Shown: in pieces, positions 35,393 through 45,900 of the stretch | Layout of the letters: each line of letters opens with the position of its first letter | How positions within the stretch are numbered: the first letter of the stretch is position 1 | Assembly (NCBI GenBank): GCA_032433765.1 | Contig: JAVIAB010000051.1 | Coordinates: 149,010,275 to 149,074,274, forward strand | Direction of reading: 5' to 3' | Source of the DNA: Megaustenia siamemsis | Lineage: Eukaryota > Mollusca > Gastropoda > Stylommatophora > Ariophantidae | DNA: 64,000 bases | Notes under the pieces: model-generated | The model's database searches: none | Seen by the model: the letters and a program-made list of their open reading frames with translations, nothing else | Told to the model about the DNA's origin: nothing | Program-made: the position numbers and the translations under genes

Positions 35393-35985
35393 GAGGTAAA
35401 GGCATCAAGATGCACCAAGATGCGTAGAGATGCGAAGCTGCTGTAAAGCTGATGATAATGGCGATACTAAAAAAAAGAAGAAGAAAAGTGGTATGGTGAC
35501 AGCTTTACGTGGTAATGGACGAAACAAAAGTCGACGTTTCGGCCAAGTAGGCCTTCATCTGGACGAACAACAAACACAAAAATTATATATAACGATATAT
35601 TAACAAATCCAACTACATGGCGACAATATGCTAGATACTAAAGAGAGGAAAAATAAATTGGTCACTTCCCTGTGTTCCTGAGCTGGGTCAGTCTCGAAAT
35701 GGACTGAATTGATACAACAGGGCCGATATAAATCTCTCTGACCAGGAAGTCAGGTGAGAAGACGGAAAGGAAGGGTTCTAAAAATATGGGGAGGTGGGTA
35801 CAGGATATGTGTAAACTATGCACGTCTAACTCTGTGTATACAACCCGAACCGATGTGTAAACATAAGTATGTGTATGTAACAATGCATGCGTAAAAGCAT
35901 AAATCGGCACATATATTGCCGCAAGGCCCACAAAAGAAAAACCCAAAGGAGCCCAAATGTGCCAAGATGACAGCCTCAGGACAGG
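35393..35985 (+). mobile_element. Possible Penelope-like element end
   Basis: Contains AAGTCGACGTTTCGGCCAAG, TAGGCCTTCATCTGGACGAA, a phrase typical of the ends of Penelope-like and some other retroelements (recalled, unverified), plus AAGATGCGTAGAGATGCGAA-like short repeats. A diverged version (GGCGTTTCAGCGCAAAGGCC, TTCAACAGGAAC) is at 55290-55860. No reverse transcriptase is present. Confidence 0.35.
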
Positions 35986-36400
35986 AAGGGTTCAAAGCCC
36001 ACCAGAAGTGGTGGTAATTTTTATAAAAAATAGGACAAATTAATCCGGGGTTTCTTTATGATGTTACCCTTCCCTGATCTCTTGGGCAGTGAGATCTGAC
36101 GTCTAGCCCTCTCAGATAATGGCAATGGAGGTCCCGTGTGCACTCATGCACATTTAAGATCACTTGGCAGTTAAAATTGAAAAGAGTAGACTATAAATAT
36201 GACCGCTACCTGGGCAAAACTGTCAGCAAAAAACTACCCACACTATGGATACCAGGCTGTGCTATGGAGTTTGTGCGCATGGGCAAGGACTCTCCTCTGA
36301 TTTTCTCAAGATCTTCAAGGGGGATATCAGAGCACCTATGGATTTGTCCATTGTGCAGTGGTGATGATCTTAACAACAACAATAAAATCATAGCAGATAT
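35986..36400 (+). mobile_element. SINE with 3' end shared with LINE H
   Basis: A partial head GGGTTCAAAGCCCACCAGAA is followed by CGTGTGCACTCATGCACATT, TAAGATCACTTGGCAGTTAA (central conserved part), then CAAGGGGGATATCAGAGCAC, CTATGGATTTGTCCATTGTG and a GATGATCTTAACAAC end. The last part matches the 3' end of LINE H at 16855-16910. A second copy is at 42140-42515. Confidence 0.7.
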
Positions 36401-36663
36401 ATTTAAAAGAGCAATATGTTAGTCCACTCTGAGTGACAGCTACTCAAATAGTACCATGAAAAAGGGAAATGAAAAGGTGTAAAAAAAAATTACAAAAATA
36501 AAGGGAAAGGAAAGATCTGCCCTACTCTTTTGACTAAGTTTTCAGTATTTGTGTGTACACACTTATAGTGAACATTTGTGATCTATGCACCTGACTGTAT
36601 TTTTTTTTTTAAAGTGAAACTAAGGTCTAAGCAAACACAAATTATCAATATTTTCCAGCTTAC

Positions 36664-36761
36664 TCAGCAGAATTGTCTGGATTGACTAAAACCTCTCTGA
36701 ATGTTTTGCTTTCCTTGACATCAAACAAACGAATAGTGCCAGCTTTGTTTCCCAGTAGAAG
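36664..36761 (-). CDS. WDR91: WDR91 WD40 exon (LLLGNKAGTIRLFD)
   Basis: The 98-bp exon has acceptor TTTTTCAG and donor GTAAGC. It encodes LLLGNKAGTIRLFDVKES followed by KTFREVLVNPDNSA and ends in phase 2. The LLLGxxxGTVRLYD-type blade is characteristic of WDR91. The intron sequence immediately upstream of its acceptor is tandemly duplicated (36765-36860), which may duplicate the pyrimidine tract and branch-point region. Confidence 0.87.
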
Positions 36762-36764
36762 CTG

Positions 36765-36860
36765 AAAAATGTTTATGTACATCAAGTCTAATAGGGAGAG
36801 TTAACAAGAAAAATGTTTATGTACATCAAGTCTAATAGGGAGAGTTAACAAGAAATATTT
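36765..36860 (+). repeat. 47-bp tandem duplication beside a WDR91 splice acceptor
   Basis: AAAAATGTTTATGTACATCA, AGTCTAATAGGGAGAGTTAA, CAAG occurs twice in direct tandem. The first copy overlaps the upstream acceptor region of exon 36664-36761. Confidence 0.9.
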
Positions 36861-36949
36861 CCTAACACAATAATTAGACATAAAATACACATACAAGACA
36901 TGTAGAAAAAAATGTGTAAATATATAGAGGAAAAACAAGACCATATCTA

Positions 36950-37175
36950 TCTCTTTCTCTTGTCCTTTCTAGCCGAAGACAGAATATATATGGCAGAACC
37001 ACAATCTCAGAAACCTTGCGTGCCAAAGTGGCACATAATGCAGAGATCACTGCTCTAAAATTTATGGCGCTGTTTCCGTAACAATACTATTTACAATGAC
37101 AGCTTGTCAAGCCATCGATCAACCTCCTTAGTCGCCTCTTACGACATGCCTGGAAGGTCACAGTGTCACTATTCT
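36950..37175 (-). mobile_element. SINE-like element, second copy (see 17560)
   Basis: Complement of the 17560-17835 element: TTAGTCGCCTCTTACGACAT, CTTGCGTGCCAAAGTGGCAC, with the family B-like end TCCTTTCTAGCCGAAGACAG at the left. Confidence 0.65.
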
Positions 37176-37309
37176 TATATATAGTTAGTAAAATTATTAA
37201 TAATACAAGCAAATATTCCAAACAATGATGTGATGCAAGAAGTTTGGAAAAACATGTCATTAAATTCAAATGAAGGAAGACCAAGTAGATAAATAGAAAA
37301 CTAATATAA

Positions 37310-37470
37310 CTAGGTAAAAGAGGCAGACCAAGACTAACATGGGTGAGTAACATCAAAAGATGGACAAATCAGCTTATGACAACCTGCACCATCAAAGCAA
37401 GAGTCTGAGCAAAATGGCACTCCATGGTAGCCAACCTTCGTTGCGGAGAAGGCACTCGATGATGATGATT
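37310..37470 (+). mobile_element. LINE family C, extreme 3' end
   Basis: GTAAAAGAGGCAGACCAAGA followed by CATCAAAAGATGGACAAATC, then GTAGCCAACCTTCGTTGCGG and GCACTCGATGATGATG. This is the same end as at 14555, 19560, 50340 and 61740. Confidence 0.8.
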
Positions 37471-37614
37471 AATATAACTAAAAACATACAAAGACAATTA
37501 CTAAAATATATATGGCCCTTTTTGTCTTGTCAGATGGTCTATTGGAGGCTATTGTGTATTTTTTTGTTTTTGAGGTTTTGTTTTTGTCGAACAGTTTCTC
37601 TCGTCATTAATTCT

Positions 37615-38500
37615 ACCAATGTTTGACAAACACACACAGCCACAGAATGAAAAAGTCAGGCCCTCTGATCCACAGGGTTTTCCATCCTTTTTAATGAGTC
37701 TTTTCTCTTCTAAGTGTTGCCTTAGCACAGTCTCAAAAGATGTTATACTATTCCTTATACATACTCTCCTTGATGTGCGATCACTTGTCAGATATTCCAA
37801 GTCATTTTCACAGATGGAGAAGTCATTCAGAGATGATTTACAGATAACTCTATATTGTAGTTTAGGTCTGCCAATTTGTCTTTTTCTGTGTATTAGATCA
37901 CCATATAGTATTTACTTGGGGATGCGTTTTTCTTCCATTCGCTGGACGTGCCCCAGACATCTTAGTCTTCGACATCTGAGCATTGACATGATTGTTGGGG
38001 TCTTAGCATGTTGCAGGACAGTAAGTTGGTTATCTTGTTCTGCCATTTGATGTGCATTATTCTGCAAAGACATCGCATGTTGAAGACATTTTGTCTTTTT
38101 TCGTGATTTGAGTATGTTGTCCAGGTTTCAGATCAGTTATAATAGTGTGCTAAACACACAAGTTTGATATATTAAGAGTTTGGTCTTCAGTGTTAGTTTC
38201 CTGTTGTTCCAGACCCTTTCTGTGAGTTTGCCGAAAGTTGTAGCTGCCTTACCAATTCGGCTGTTTATTTCATCATCAAGAAAAGTGGTTTTCGCAATTG
38301 TGAATCTAAGATACATGAATTTCTGAACTGATTCTAGTGGACAATCTTTTATAGTGATTAGTAGAGGTTTGATGTCGACTTGACTTAGTACTACTGTTTT
38401 CAAAACACTAAATGACAGCGAAAAAAGGTAGAAAGCTTTGTCCAGGTTGTTGATCAGCGGTTGTAGGGTGGCTTCACAATGAGCGACTAGGGCTGCATCA
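37615..38500 (-). mobile_element. LINE relic, RTE-like C-terminal half (other family)
   Basis: The minus-strand frame from 38403 reads VVLSQVDIKPLLITIKDCPL, QKFMYLRFTIAKTTFLDDEI, NSRIGKAATTFGKLTERVWN, KLTLKTKLLIYQTCVFSTLL, a counterpart of the YLGS..T...DEI..RI..A....L...W segment of other LINEs here. Decayed sequence beyond 38130 carries the rest of the tail. It differs clearly from families A-D. Confidence 0.7.
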
Positions 38501-38554
38501 TTTACTAGAATAAGCAGTTATTAACAGACATTTAATAAAGTTATGTACTCATAG

Positions 38555-38815
38555 GGAGGTGCTGTGGTTAGTGAAATAGTTTCTTGATCAAGTTCCAGTG
38601 CTGCTAGACATCGCATAGGGCTACCTTCTAGTCACCATCAGGAGAAAGTACAGAAGAACACCCAGACAGAAATCATGGGCAGGGTGGGCTCACCATCCAC
38701 CGTCCTTGAGTGAAATTGTCAAACCTATATCCAAATGTTGATAACAGTGTGTCTGCATAGCACAGACATAGAGTCAAAATCAGATCTTGGTCTTGATCCT
38801 TCCACCCGCTAGATG
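38555..38815 (-). mobile_element. Dispersed repeat S (partner at 61908-62105)
   Basis: AAATTGTCAAACCTATATCC, AAATGTTGATAA, ACAGACATAGAGTCAAAATC and CCATGATTTCTGTCTGGGTG-like sequence (complement) recur on the other strand at 61908-62105. The left part (GGTGCTGTGGTTAGTGAAAT) looks A-box-like, so it may be a SINE. Confidence 0.55.
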
Positions 38816-39065
38816 TGGCATAGGGGTCATAATGTTCTTCGGCATCCATCTCTATTCTTGCCGAGATATTTGATGTTATCAAATCAGTCTATGCCTGCTA
38901 AATTTGCTTTTCTTATAAGTGTTCTCTTTGGTGTCTCTCTAGGCCTTTTTTTTTTTTTTATGTACCCTGATGTTCCTCCTAGAGTAGTCTGTTTTGGAAT
39001 TCTCTTTTTGTCTCTTCCCAACACATTACTGACAAAAGTCTTCTCTTCCTAGCTGTAGATTAGAT
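38816..39065 (-). mobile_element. LINE family B relic
   Basis: Complement contains decayed family B C-terminus: the ...TLIREAKAN...-like region (TTTGCTTTTCTTATAAGTGT) and SVMCWEETK-like GHVLxRDN region. Stops throughout. Confidence 0.55.
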
Positions 39066-39449
39066 CATTAGTTACTTGGCCGTTTCTCTATCTCTCTATT
39101 AGTCTTTATTAATTCACTGGTTTACTATATAGAATTTAATAATACCACAGTACTGCAGCAAAAATTCAAGAGATTGCAGAACTACATCAAACATTTAAAA
39201 CATCACACAATTATGACAAAAAACATAACCAAGATCACAATAATGACAGTAAAAGATATATAAGTCATACAATTATGATTACATGAATATATAACTCCAG
39301 TAAAAATGAAAAAAATTACATAAGTACAGTATTCATTTTTTTAAATCATAAAAACTCAGTAAAACTTAACAAAACTATGTAGAAACAAATGTTTAAAACA
39401 GTATTAATCTTCTACATTTTTGTTACAACATGACTGATGAACTTCATAC
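39066..39449. other. WDR91 intron, AT-rich
   Basis: Contains loose ACATAAGTACAG/ACATCACACAATTATGA-like short repeats but no clear array or gene. Confidence 0.35.
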
Positions 39450-39546
39450 CCATCTCTCTGACTTGCTGGCCCATGCTAAGGACAGGAAGGCTGACTTAGA
39501 CATGACAGTAGCTGTTGTTGCAGGCTGGGGGCTCCACATCCAAACC
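39450..39546 (-). CDS. WDR91: WDR91 WD40 exon, blade 1-2 junction
   Basis: The 97-bp exon has acceptor TTATGCAG and donor GTATGA. It encodes KVWMWSPQPATTATVMSKS and then AFLSLAWASKSERW. The K-V-W after ASLDVDG closes the first WD blade, and SKSxxLSLxWAxKxxR matches the family pattern. It finishes in phase 0 just before the LLLGNKAGTIRLFD exon, so the spliced product reads continuously. Confidence 0.85.
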
Positions 39547-39944
39547 CTGCATAATGAGAATAAATAAAAACTGGAGCACATGAGAATCAGTCACAGTAGT
39601 TCATTCATATCACATTATTCAGATTTCCATTATTCTGTACAGGTTTGTACTATTCACATTAACTCTTTCCATTGGAAGCTTTTTATCAATGCAACAGAAG
39701 AGATTTCAGAGACAAAATTTGTTATGGTTTTAAGAATCAATCTTTCTTTTTAGAAAATTGAACAAGGTATTGGATTTCACCAATACCAAGATGATACAAG
39801 ACATGTGAAAAGAATGTAGTCTCATGATGGTTCACACTAATCAAAATGAGAGTGCGCATTATATAGTGAAATGTATGCGGCCAAAATCACATGGCGCACA
39901 GAGCAGCGAAACGTACAGAAAGAGTTATATATACATATATATAA
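39547..39944. other. WDR91 intron, nothing recognised
   Basis: AT-rich intron between exon 39450-39546 and the SINE copy. Confidence 0.35.
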
Positions 39945-40149
39945 AAGTAAAGAGCCCCATCACGCCAAGTAGCATATAGAGAATATGGTGTTAGTGACCG
40001 TCATTTTTATCAACCTTCAGCACTTGGTTTTTGGGGTAATGTGATTGGTATTATGCCCATCCGCTTTATTCCAGAAAAAATCTGGTACCCATTTAAGGCA
40101 AATCTTAACCTGCCCTCTTGTCCTTTGTAGTCCAGTTCACTAACCATTG

Positions 40150-40160
<11 letters not shown>
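39945..40160 (-). mobile_element. tRNA-derived SINE, minus strand (family of 27484)
   Basis: Complement carries the same body in order: GTACTTTACTTTT-like end at the left, ACCATATTCTCTATATGC, the GGGTACCAGATTTTTTCTGG segment and AGTGAACTGGACTACAAAGG near the head. The B box region is degraded. TA repeats follow. Confidence 0.7.

Positions 40161-40212
<52 letters not shown>
40161..40212. repeat. TA dinucleotide repeat
   Basis: About 26 TA units adjoining the SINE head. Confidence 0.95.
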
Positions 40213-40214
<2 letters not shown>

Positions 40215-40489
40215 TCTTACATATCAAATAAGTTATTAACAAAAAAATTGTGAGACAAATCAAAATACAAGCATGTATAAGCACCATAGACTTCGTGATA
40301 CATCCTACAAAAGAGCAGCCATCATGGGGTACCAAAGATTTCTTTCTGGGAAACAAAAAATGTGCTGATAAAAAATAAAAATGGGACTAACACATTATTC
40401 CCTGTACCTCATGCTCTAGGCTTAACTGGGAGTTTTCTTATTCTTCTTAAGCATAGTTTTAAAACTTATTTTAATTAATCCCATCAACT

Positions 40490-40675
40490 AACCTTCAATA
40501 AGTGTTGTGAGAACACCAGACCCAAGGACCAACCATGAAAAAGATGGACTTATAGAATGTTAGAAACACTAGGAAACATAACAGCAGGAAAGGACAACAG
40601 AAGAGCAAAAGACAGCACACTATATCTTCCCCCTGACACTGAAAGACACATGATGAAGGAAAGAAGAAGACTCCT
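40490..40675 (+). mobile_element. LINE family D relic
   Basis: GTGTTGTGAGAACACCAGAC, CCAAGGACCAACCATGAAAA parallels the GRPRKRW region at 3690-3740, followed by the GGACAACAGAAGAGCAAAAG and CACTGAAAGACACATGATGA end. Frame is broken. Confidence 0.7.
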
Positions 40676-40744
40676 TTCCACTAAATAAAAAAAATTGCAA
40701 CATACAGAAAAAAAATCTTTTCTTTCATGTTATAAACTTTGTAT

Positions 40745-41020
40745 ATAATCTTGATCCTACATACCATTAGACTTCGCATAAGGCTAGTAGTGTTTTTCGC
40801 CACCCATCTCTATTCTTGGCAAGATGTTTGATCCTATTTAATGAGTCTTTGCATACCAATTTTGCTTCTCTTATAAGTGTTATTTTCAATGTTTCTCTAG
40901 GTCTTCCTCTTTTTCTGTATCATGATGTTTACCAAAGAAGAGCCTGTTTTGGAATTCTCTTATTGTCTCTTCTCAGCACATGTCTGACATATGTTCATCT
41001 CTCAGGTGTTTCAGTATGAC
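40745..41020 (-). mobile_element. LINE family B relic
   Basis: Complement encodes decayed C-terminus: the ...RHVLRRDNKR...-like region (TTGTCTCTTCTCAGCACATG) and GRPRETLKITLIREAKLV-like sequence (AAGTGTTATTTTCAATGTTT, CTCTAGGTC). Similar to 38816-39065. Confidence 0.65.
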
Positions 41021-41222
41021 TCATTGTAACACCACAAGATTCTACAACCTGAATAGTTTCCCTACCTAGGATTGCACCTAATTTAGTCCAGGGTAAGGTT
41101 GTCAGCCCTACGCTCAATGGTCCATGCAAGAACGAAAGTAAACATGGCCTCCGTCTTGGAATCCACCATATATAGTAAACTACATATATTTCAGCACTGC
41201 TAATGACATAATGAACTCCTAC

Positions 41223-41317
41223 TTGACAATTCCATCCACGTCTAGACTCGCAACGTACTGTCCAGCAAGACTGAAGCGACAGAAGGAAGCAGCTGAGCCG
41301 TGCTCAGTATATTCATC
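41223..41317 (-). CDS. WDR91: WDR91 WD40 exon, first blade (ASLDVDG)
   Basis: The 95-bp exon has acceptor TTTTTGCCAG and donor GTAGGAG. It encodes DEYTEHGSAASFCRFSLAG followed by QYVASLDVDGIVK, matching the remembered WDR91 pattern of an EEYGEH-type segment, a C-R-F/V strand and ASLDVDGVIKVW. This segment is among the most diagnostic in the locus and starts the WD40 propeller. It ends in phase 2, which the next exon completes as Lys-Val-Trp. Confidence 0.85.
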
Positions 41318-41334
41318 CTGGCAAAAACAACAAA

Positions 41335-41690
41335 AGTAAGCGAGATTAACAAAGACAAGTTGGTTAAATAAATGGTAGACAGGATTAACAGGGAGGAGTA
41401 ATTAATTATGGTGTAAGTAAATAATTAGTAAATAAGTGAGATTAACATATAGGAGTAAGCTAAAAGAAAGTAGCCAATATTAACAGAGTTGAGTTGGCTA
41501 AACATATAATAGGTACAATTAACAGGGTTAAATAGCTTAATTAAGGAGTAGGTAAGACTAACAGGGTGGAATTAATTAAATATAGGATAAGTGAGATTAA
41601 CACAGTAGCTGGCTAATTAAGGGAAAGGTGTGATTAAATGGGGTTTGAGTAAGACAAATGTAAACAAGATTCATATATATTATAGATTAC
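41335..41690. repeat. Degenerate ~40-bp repeat in WDR91 intron
   Basis: Diverged units containing GAGATTAACA..GGAGTA..TTAATTAA..GTAAGT recur eight or nine times with indels. Confidence 0.55.
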
Positions 41691-42139
41691 ATAATAGTTT
41701 GACCAAATATTTTTTTTTTTTTACTAATCTGACACTGACAGATGAATACTATTGCAAACTGACAAATCAAAATAATTAAAGAAGATTAAAACATTATTTT
41801 TAAAAGTCACAAATTCCAAATAAACTACACTGGTCAACATTGTAGGATCACAAGCTGTTCCGAAGAGGTATGGGAGTAAAGATGAAACAAAAAATTACCT
41901 CTAATAATAAAAATGGACTGTCTGCATCTGTTGAGAAGAGCACAATGAAAAATATGTTCTTAATAATATGTTTGATCTGTTTCTTACTAAGAACAATCAT
42001 ATTTTGGGGGAAAAAAAAACAACAACAATGAGAGACATGCAAACATAATCATATATACGCTGTGAGGTGATGATCAATTTTGTTCATAGATGTTTAATCT
42101 GTATGATACTTCAAATTGTGATTCCACACCATAAAAAAA
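41691..42139. other. WDR91 intron, nothing recognised
   Basis: AT-rich; a possible exon-like stretch near 41990-42010 was examined and rejected (see rejected list). Confidence 0.35.
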
Positions 42140-42515
42140 CATACATTAGGACTGGGTGGTCTATAGTAAAACTTCAGCCTCTTGACAGGAAGGTTATGGG
42201 TTCAAATCACACCACAGGGGGTGGGAATTTTTCAACATTATATTCAATGGTTTCTTCATAGCATTACCATACCCTGGTCTCATGTGTGCTCACGAATGTT
42301 AAAGAACTAGTGGCAGTTGTAAAATTGAAATGAGTAGGCCAAAAATTGACAGCTAATCAGGAATAACCTACCCAAACCGATGTATCCCCTGCCATGCTAC
42401 AGAGTTTGTGCACATGGGTCAGGGTTCGTCTCAGAGATTCTTAATAATTCAAGGGGGTATTCAGAGCACCTATGGGTTCATCCAGAGTGTAATGATGATA
42501 ATCCTAACATAACAA
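42140..42515 (+). mobile_element. tRNA-derived SINE with 3' end shared with LINE H
   Basis: Head GGACTGGGTGGTCTATAGTA (A-box-like) and GTTATGGGTTCAAATCACAC (B-box-like GGTTCAAATC). The middle has CATGTGTGCTCACGAATGTT, AAAGAACTAGTGGCAGTTGT. The end TCAGAGCACCTATGGGTTCA, TCCAGAGTGTAATGATGATA resembles LINE H at 16865-16910. Same family as 35986-36400. Confidence 0.75.
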
Positions 42516-42944
42516 GGCATATATAACAAGAGGAGAAGGATGCCAACCTCAGAGTAAAATGGTGTGACAACATCAAGGAAACATTAAAACAGCATTAATC
42601 ACAATGCAGTAGTCAGGAAAGTAAATCTAGAAATTTCTATCTCACACAATACCCAAAAAGGAGATAAAAGAAAGTGATTAAAAAATTAAGCAGTATTTGA
42701 AATGTTTCTTTTTTCAATCAATTTGTCAAATCAACATATATCTTTTTGTTCCTGTTTCTCTCACCCTAGGTCCTTCCTTCTTACATATGTCTAACAATAT
42801 CTTGCTGGTCTTCTATATATTTTAGCTATTAATGTAAAGAACGATCACAAATTACATAAACTTAATGAAATGTTCAACAAAATGTCACTTATTAGGCAAA
42901 GACATTTATCATTACCATCATGTATCCTGATGGAGAAAGGACAT
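42516..42944. other. WDR91 intron, nothing recognised
   Basis: AT-rich sequence between the SINE and the 22-bp array. Confidence 0.35.
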
Positions 42945-45900
42945 CATAGTATCCAAAATGTCTTGTGATAGTATCCATCATGACTTGTGACAGTATCCAT
43001 CATATCTTGTGACAGTATCCATCATGTCTTGTGACAGTATCCATCATATCTTGTGACAGTATCCATCATGTCTTGTGACAGTATCCATCATATCTTGTGA
43101 CAGTATCCATCATGTCTTGTGACAGTATCCACCATAGCTTGTGACAGTATCCATCATATTTTGTGACAGTATCCATCATAGCTTGTGACAGTATCCATCA
43201 TATTTTGTGACAGTATCCATCATCATGTGACAGTATCCATCATATCTTGTGACAGTATCCATGTCATGTGACAGTATCCATCATGTCTGGTGACAGTATC
43301 CATCATATCTTGTGACAGTATACATCATATCTTGTGACAGTATCCATCATGTCTTGTGACAGTATCCATCATATCTTGTGACAGTATCCATCATGTCTTG
43401 TGACAGTATCAATCATGTCTGGTTGACAGTATCCATCATGTGTTGTGACAGTATTCATCATGTCTTGTGACAGTATCCATCATGTCTGGTTGACAGTAAC
43501 CATCATGTCTTGTGACAGTATCCATCGTATCTTGTGACAGTAACAATCATGTCTTGTGACAGTATCCATCATATTTTGTGACAGTATCCATCATGACTGG
43601 TTGACAGTAACAATCATGTCTTGTAACAGTATTCACCATGTCTTGTGACAGTATCCATCATATTTTGTGACAGTATCCATCATGCCATGTGACAGTATCC
43701 ATCATGTCATGTGACAGTATCCATCATGTCTGGTTGACAGTATCCATGATGGCTTGTGACAGTATACATCATATCTTGTGACAGTATCCATCATGTCTTG
43801 TGACAGTATACATCATATATTGTGACAGTATCCATCATATCTTGTGACAGTATCCATCATGTCTTGTGACAGTATCCATAATGTCTTGTGACAGTATCCA
43901 TCATATCTTGTGACAGTATCCATCATGTCTTGTGACAGTATCAATCATGTCTGGTTGACAGTATCCATCATGTGTTGTGACAGTATTCATCATGTCTTGT
44001 GACAGTATCCATCATGTCTGGTTGACAGTATCCATCATGTCTAGTTGACAGTATCCATCATGTCTAGTTGACAGTAACCATCATGTCTTGTGACAGTATC
44101 CATCATATCTTGTGACAGTATCCATCATGTGTTGTGACAGTATCCATCATGTCTTGTGACAGCACCCATCATGTCTTGTGGCAGCACCCATTATGTATTG
44201 TGATAGTATTCATCATGTCTTGTGACAATATCCATCATGTCTGGTTGACAGTATCCATCATGTCTTGTGACAGTATCAATCATATCTTGTGATAGTATCC
44301 CTCATGTCTGGTTGACAGTATCTATCATATCTTGTGATAGTATCCCTCATGTGTGGTTGACAGTATCCATCATGTCTTGTGACAGCACCCATCATGCCTG
44401 GTTGACAGCACCCATCATGCCTGGTTGACAGCACCCATCATGTCTTGTCTCCATCATATCTTGTGACAGTATGCATCATGCCTGGTTGACAGAACCTTTA
44501 TATCTGGTTGACAGCACCCATCATGCCTTGTGACAATATCCATCATATCTTGTGACAGTATCCATCATGTCTTGTGACAGTATCCATCATGTCTGGTTGA
44601 CAGTATCCATCATGTCTTGTGACAGTATCCATCATGTCTGGTTGACAGTATCCATCATGTCTGGTTGACAGTATACAACATGGCTTGTGACAGTATCCAT
44701 CATATCTTGTGACAGTATCCATCATGTCCTGTGACAGTATCCATCATATCTTGTGACAGTATCCATCATGTCCTGTGACAGTATCCATCATATCTTGTGA
44801 CAGTAACAATCATGTCTTGTGACAGTATCCATCATATTTTGTGACAGTATCCATCATGACTGGTTGACAGTAACAATCATGTCTTGTGACAGTATCCATC
44901 ATATTTTGTGACAGTAACCATCATGCCATGTGACAGTATCCATCATGTCATGTGACAGTATCCATCATGTCTGGTTGACAGTATCCATCATGGCTTGTGA
45001 CAGTATCTATCATATCTTGTGACAGTAACAATCATGTCTTGTGACAGTATTCACCATGTCTTGTGACAGTATCCATCTTATTTTGTGACAGTATCCATTA
45101 GGTCTGGTTGACAGTAACAATCATGTCTTGTGACAGTATTCACCATGTCTTGTGACAGTATCCATCATGTCATGTGACAGTATCCATCATGTCTGGTTGA
45201 CAGTATCCATCATGGCTTGTGACAGTATACATCATATCTTGTGACAGTATCCATCATGTCTTGTGACAGTATACATCATGTCTTGTGACAGTATCCATCA
45301 TATCTTGTGACAGTATCCATCATGTCATGTGACAGTATCCATCATGTCTGGTTGACAGTATCCATCATGGCTTGTGACAGTATACATCATATCTTGTGAC
45401 AGTATCCATCATGTCTTGTGACAGTATCCATCATGTCTGGTGACAGTATCCATCATATCTTGTGACAGTATCCATCATGTCTTGTGACAGTATCAATCAT
45501 GTCTGGTTGACAGTATCCATCATGTGTTGTGACAGTATTCATCATGTCTTGTGACAGTATCCATCATGTCTGGTTGACAGTAACCATCATGTCTTGTGAC
45601 AGTATCCATCGTATCTTGTGACAGTAACAATCATGTCTTGTGACAGTATCCATCATATTTTGTGACAGTATCCATCATGACTGGTTGACAGTAACAATCA
45701 TGTCTTGTAACAGTATTCACCATGTCTTGTGACAGTATCCATCATATTTTGTGACAGTATCCATCATGCCATGTGACAGTATCCATCATGTCATGTGACA
45801 GTATCCATCATATCTTGTGACAGTATCCATCATGTGTTGTGACAGTATCCATCATGTCTTGTGACAGCACCCATCATGTCTTGTGGCAGCACCCATCATG

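Noticed and set aside
37619..38050. 143-residue plus-strand frame
   Set aside because: Antisense to a decayed LINE reverse transcriptase C-terminus on the minus strand.
41960..42042. Candidate for the missing WDR91 exon (minus strand, reads PQNMIVLS before a GTAAG)
   Set aside because: There is no AG acceptor next to it and the phases do not fit either neighbour; resemblance to the family's FIVLSQ is probably chance.
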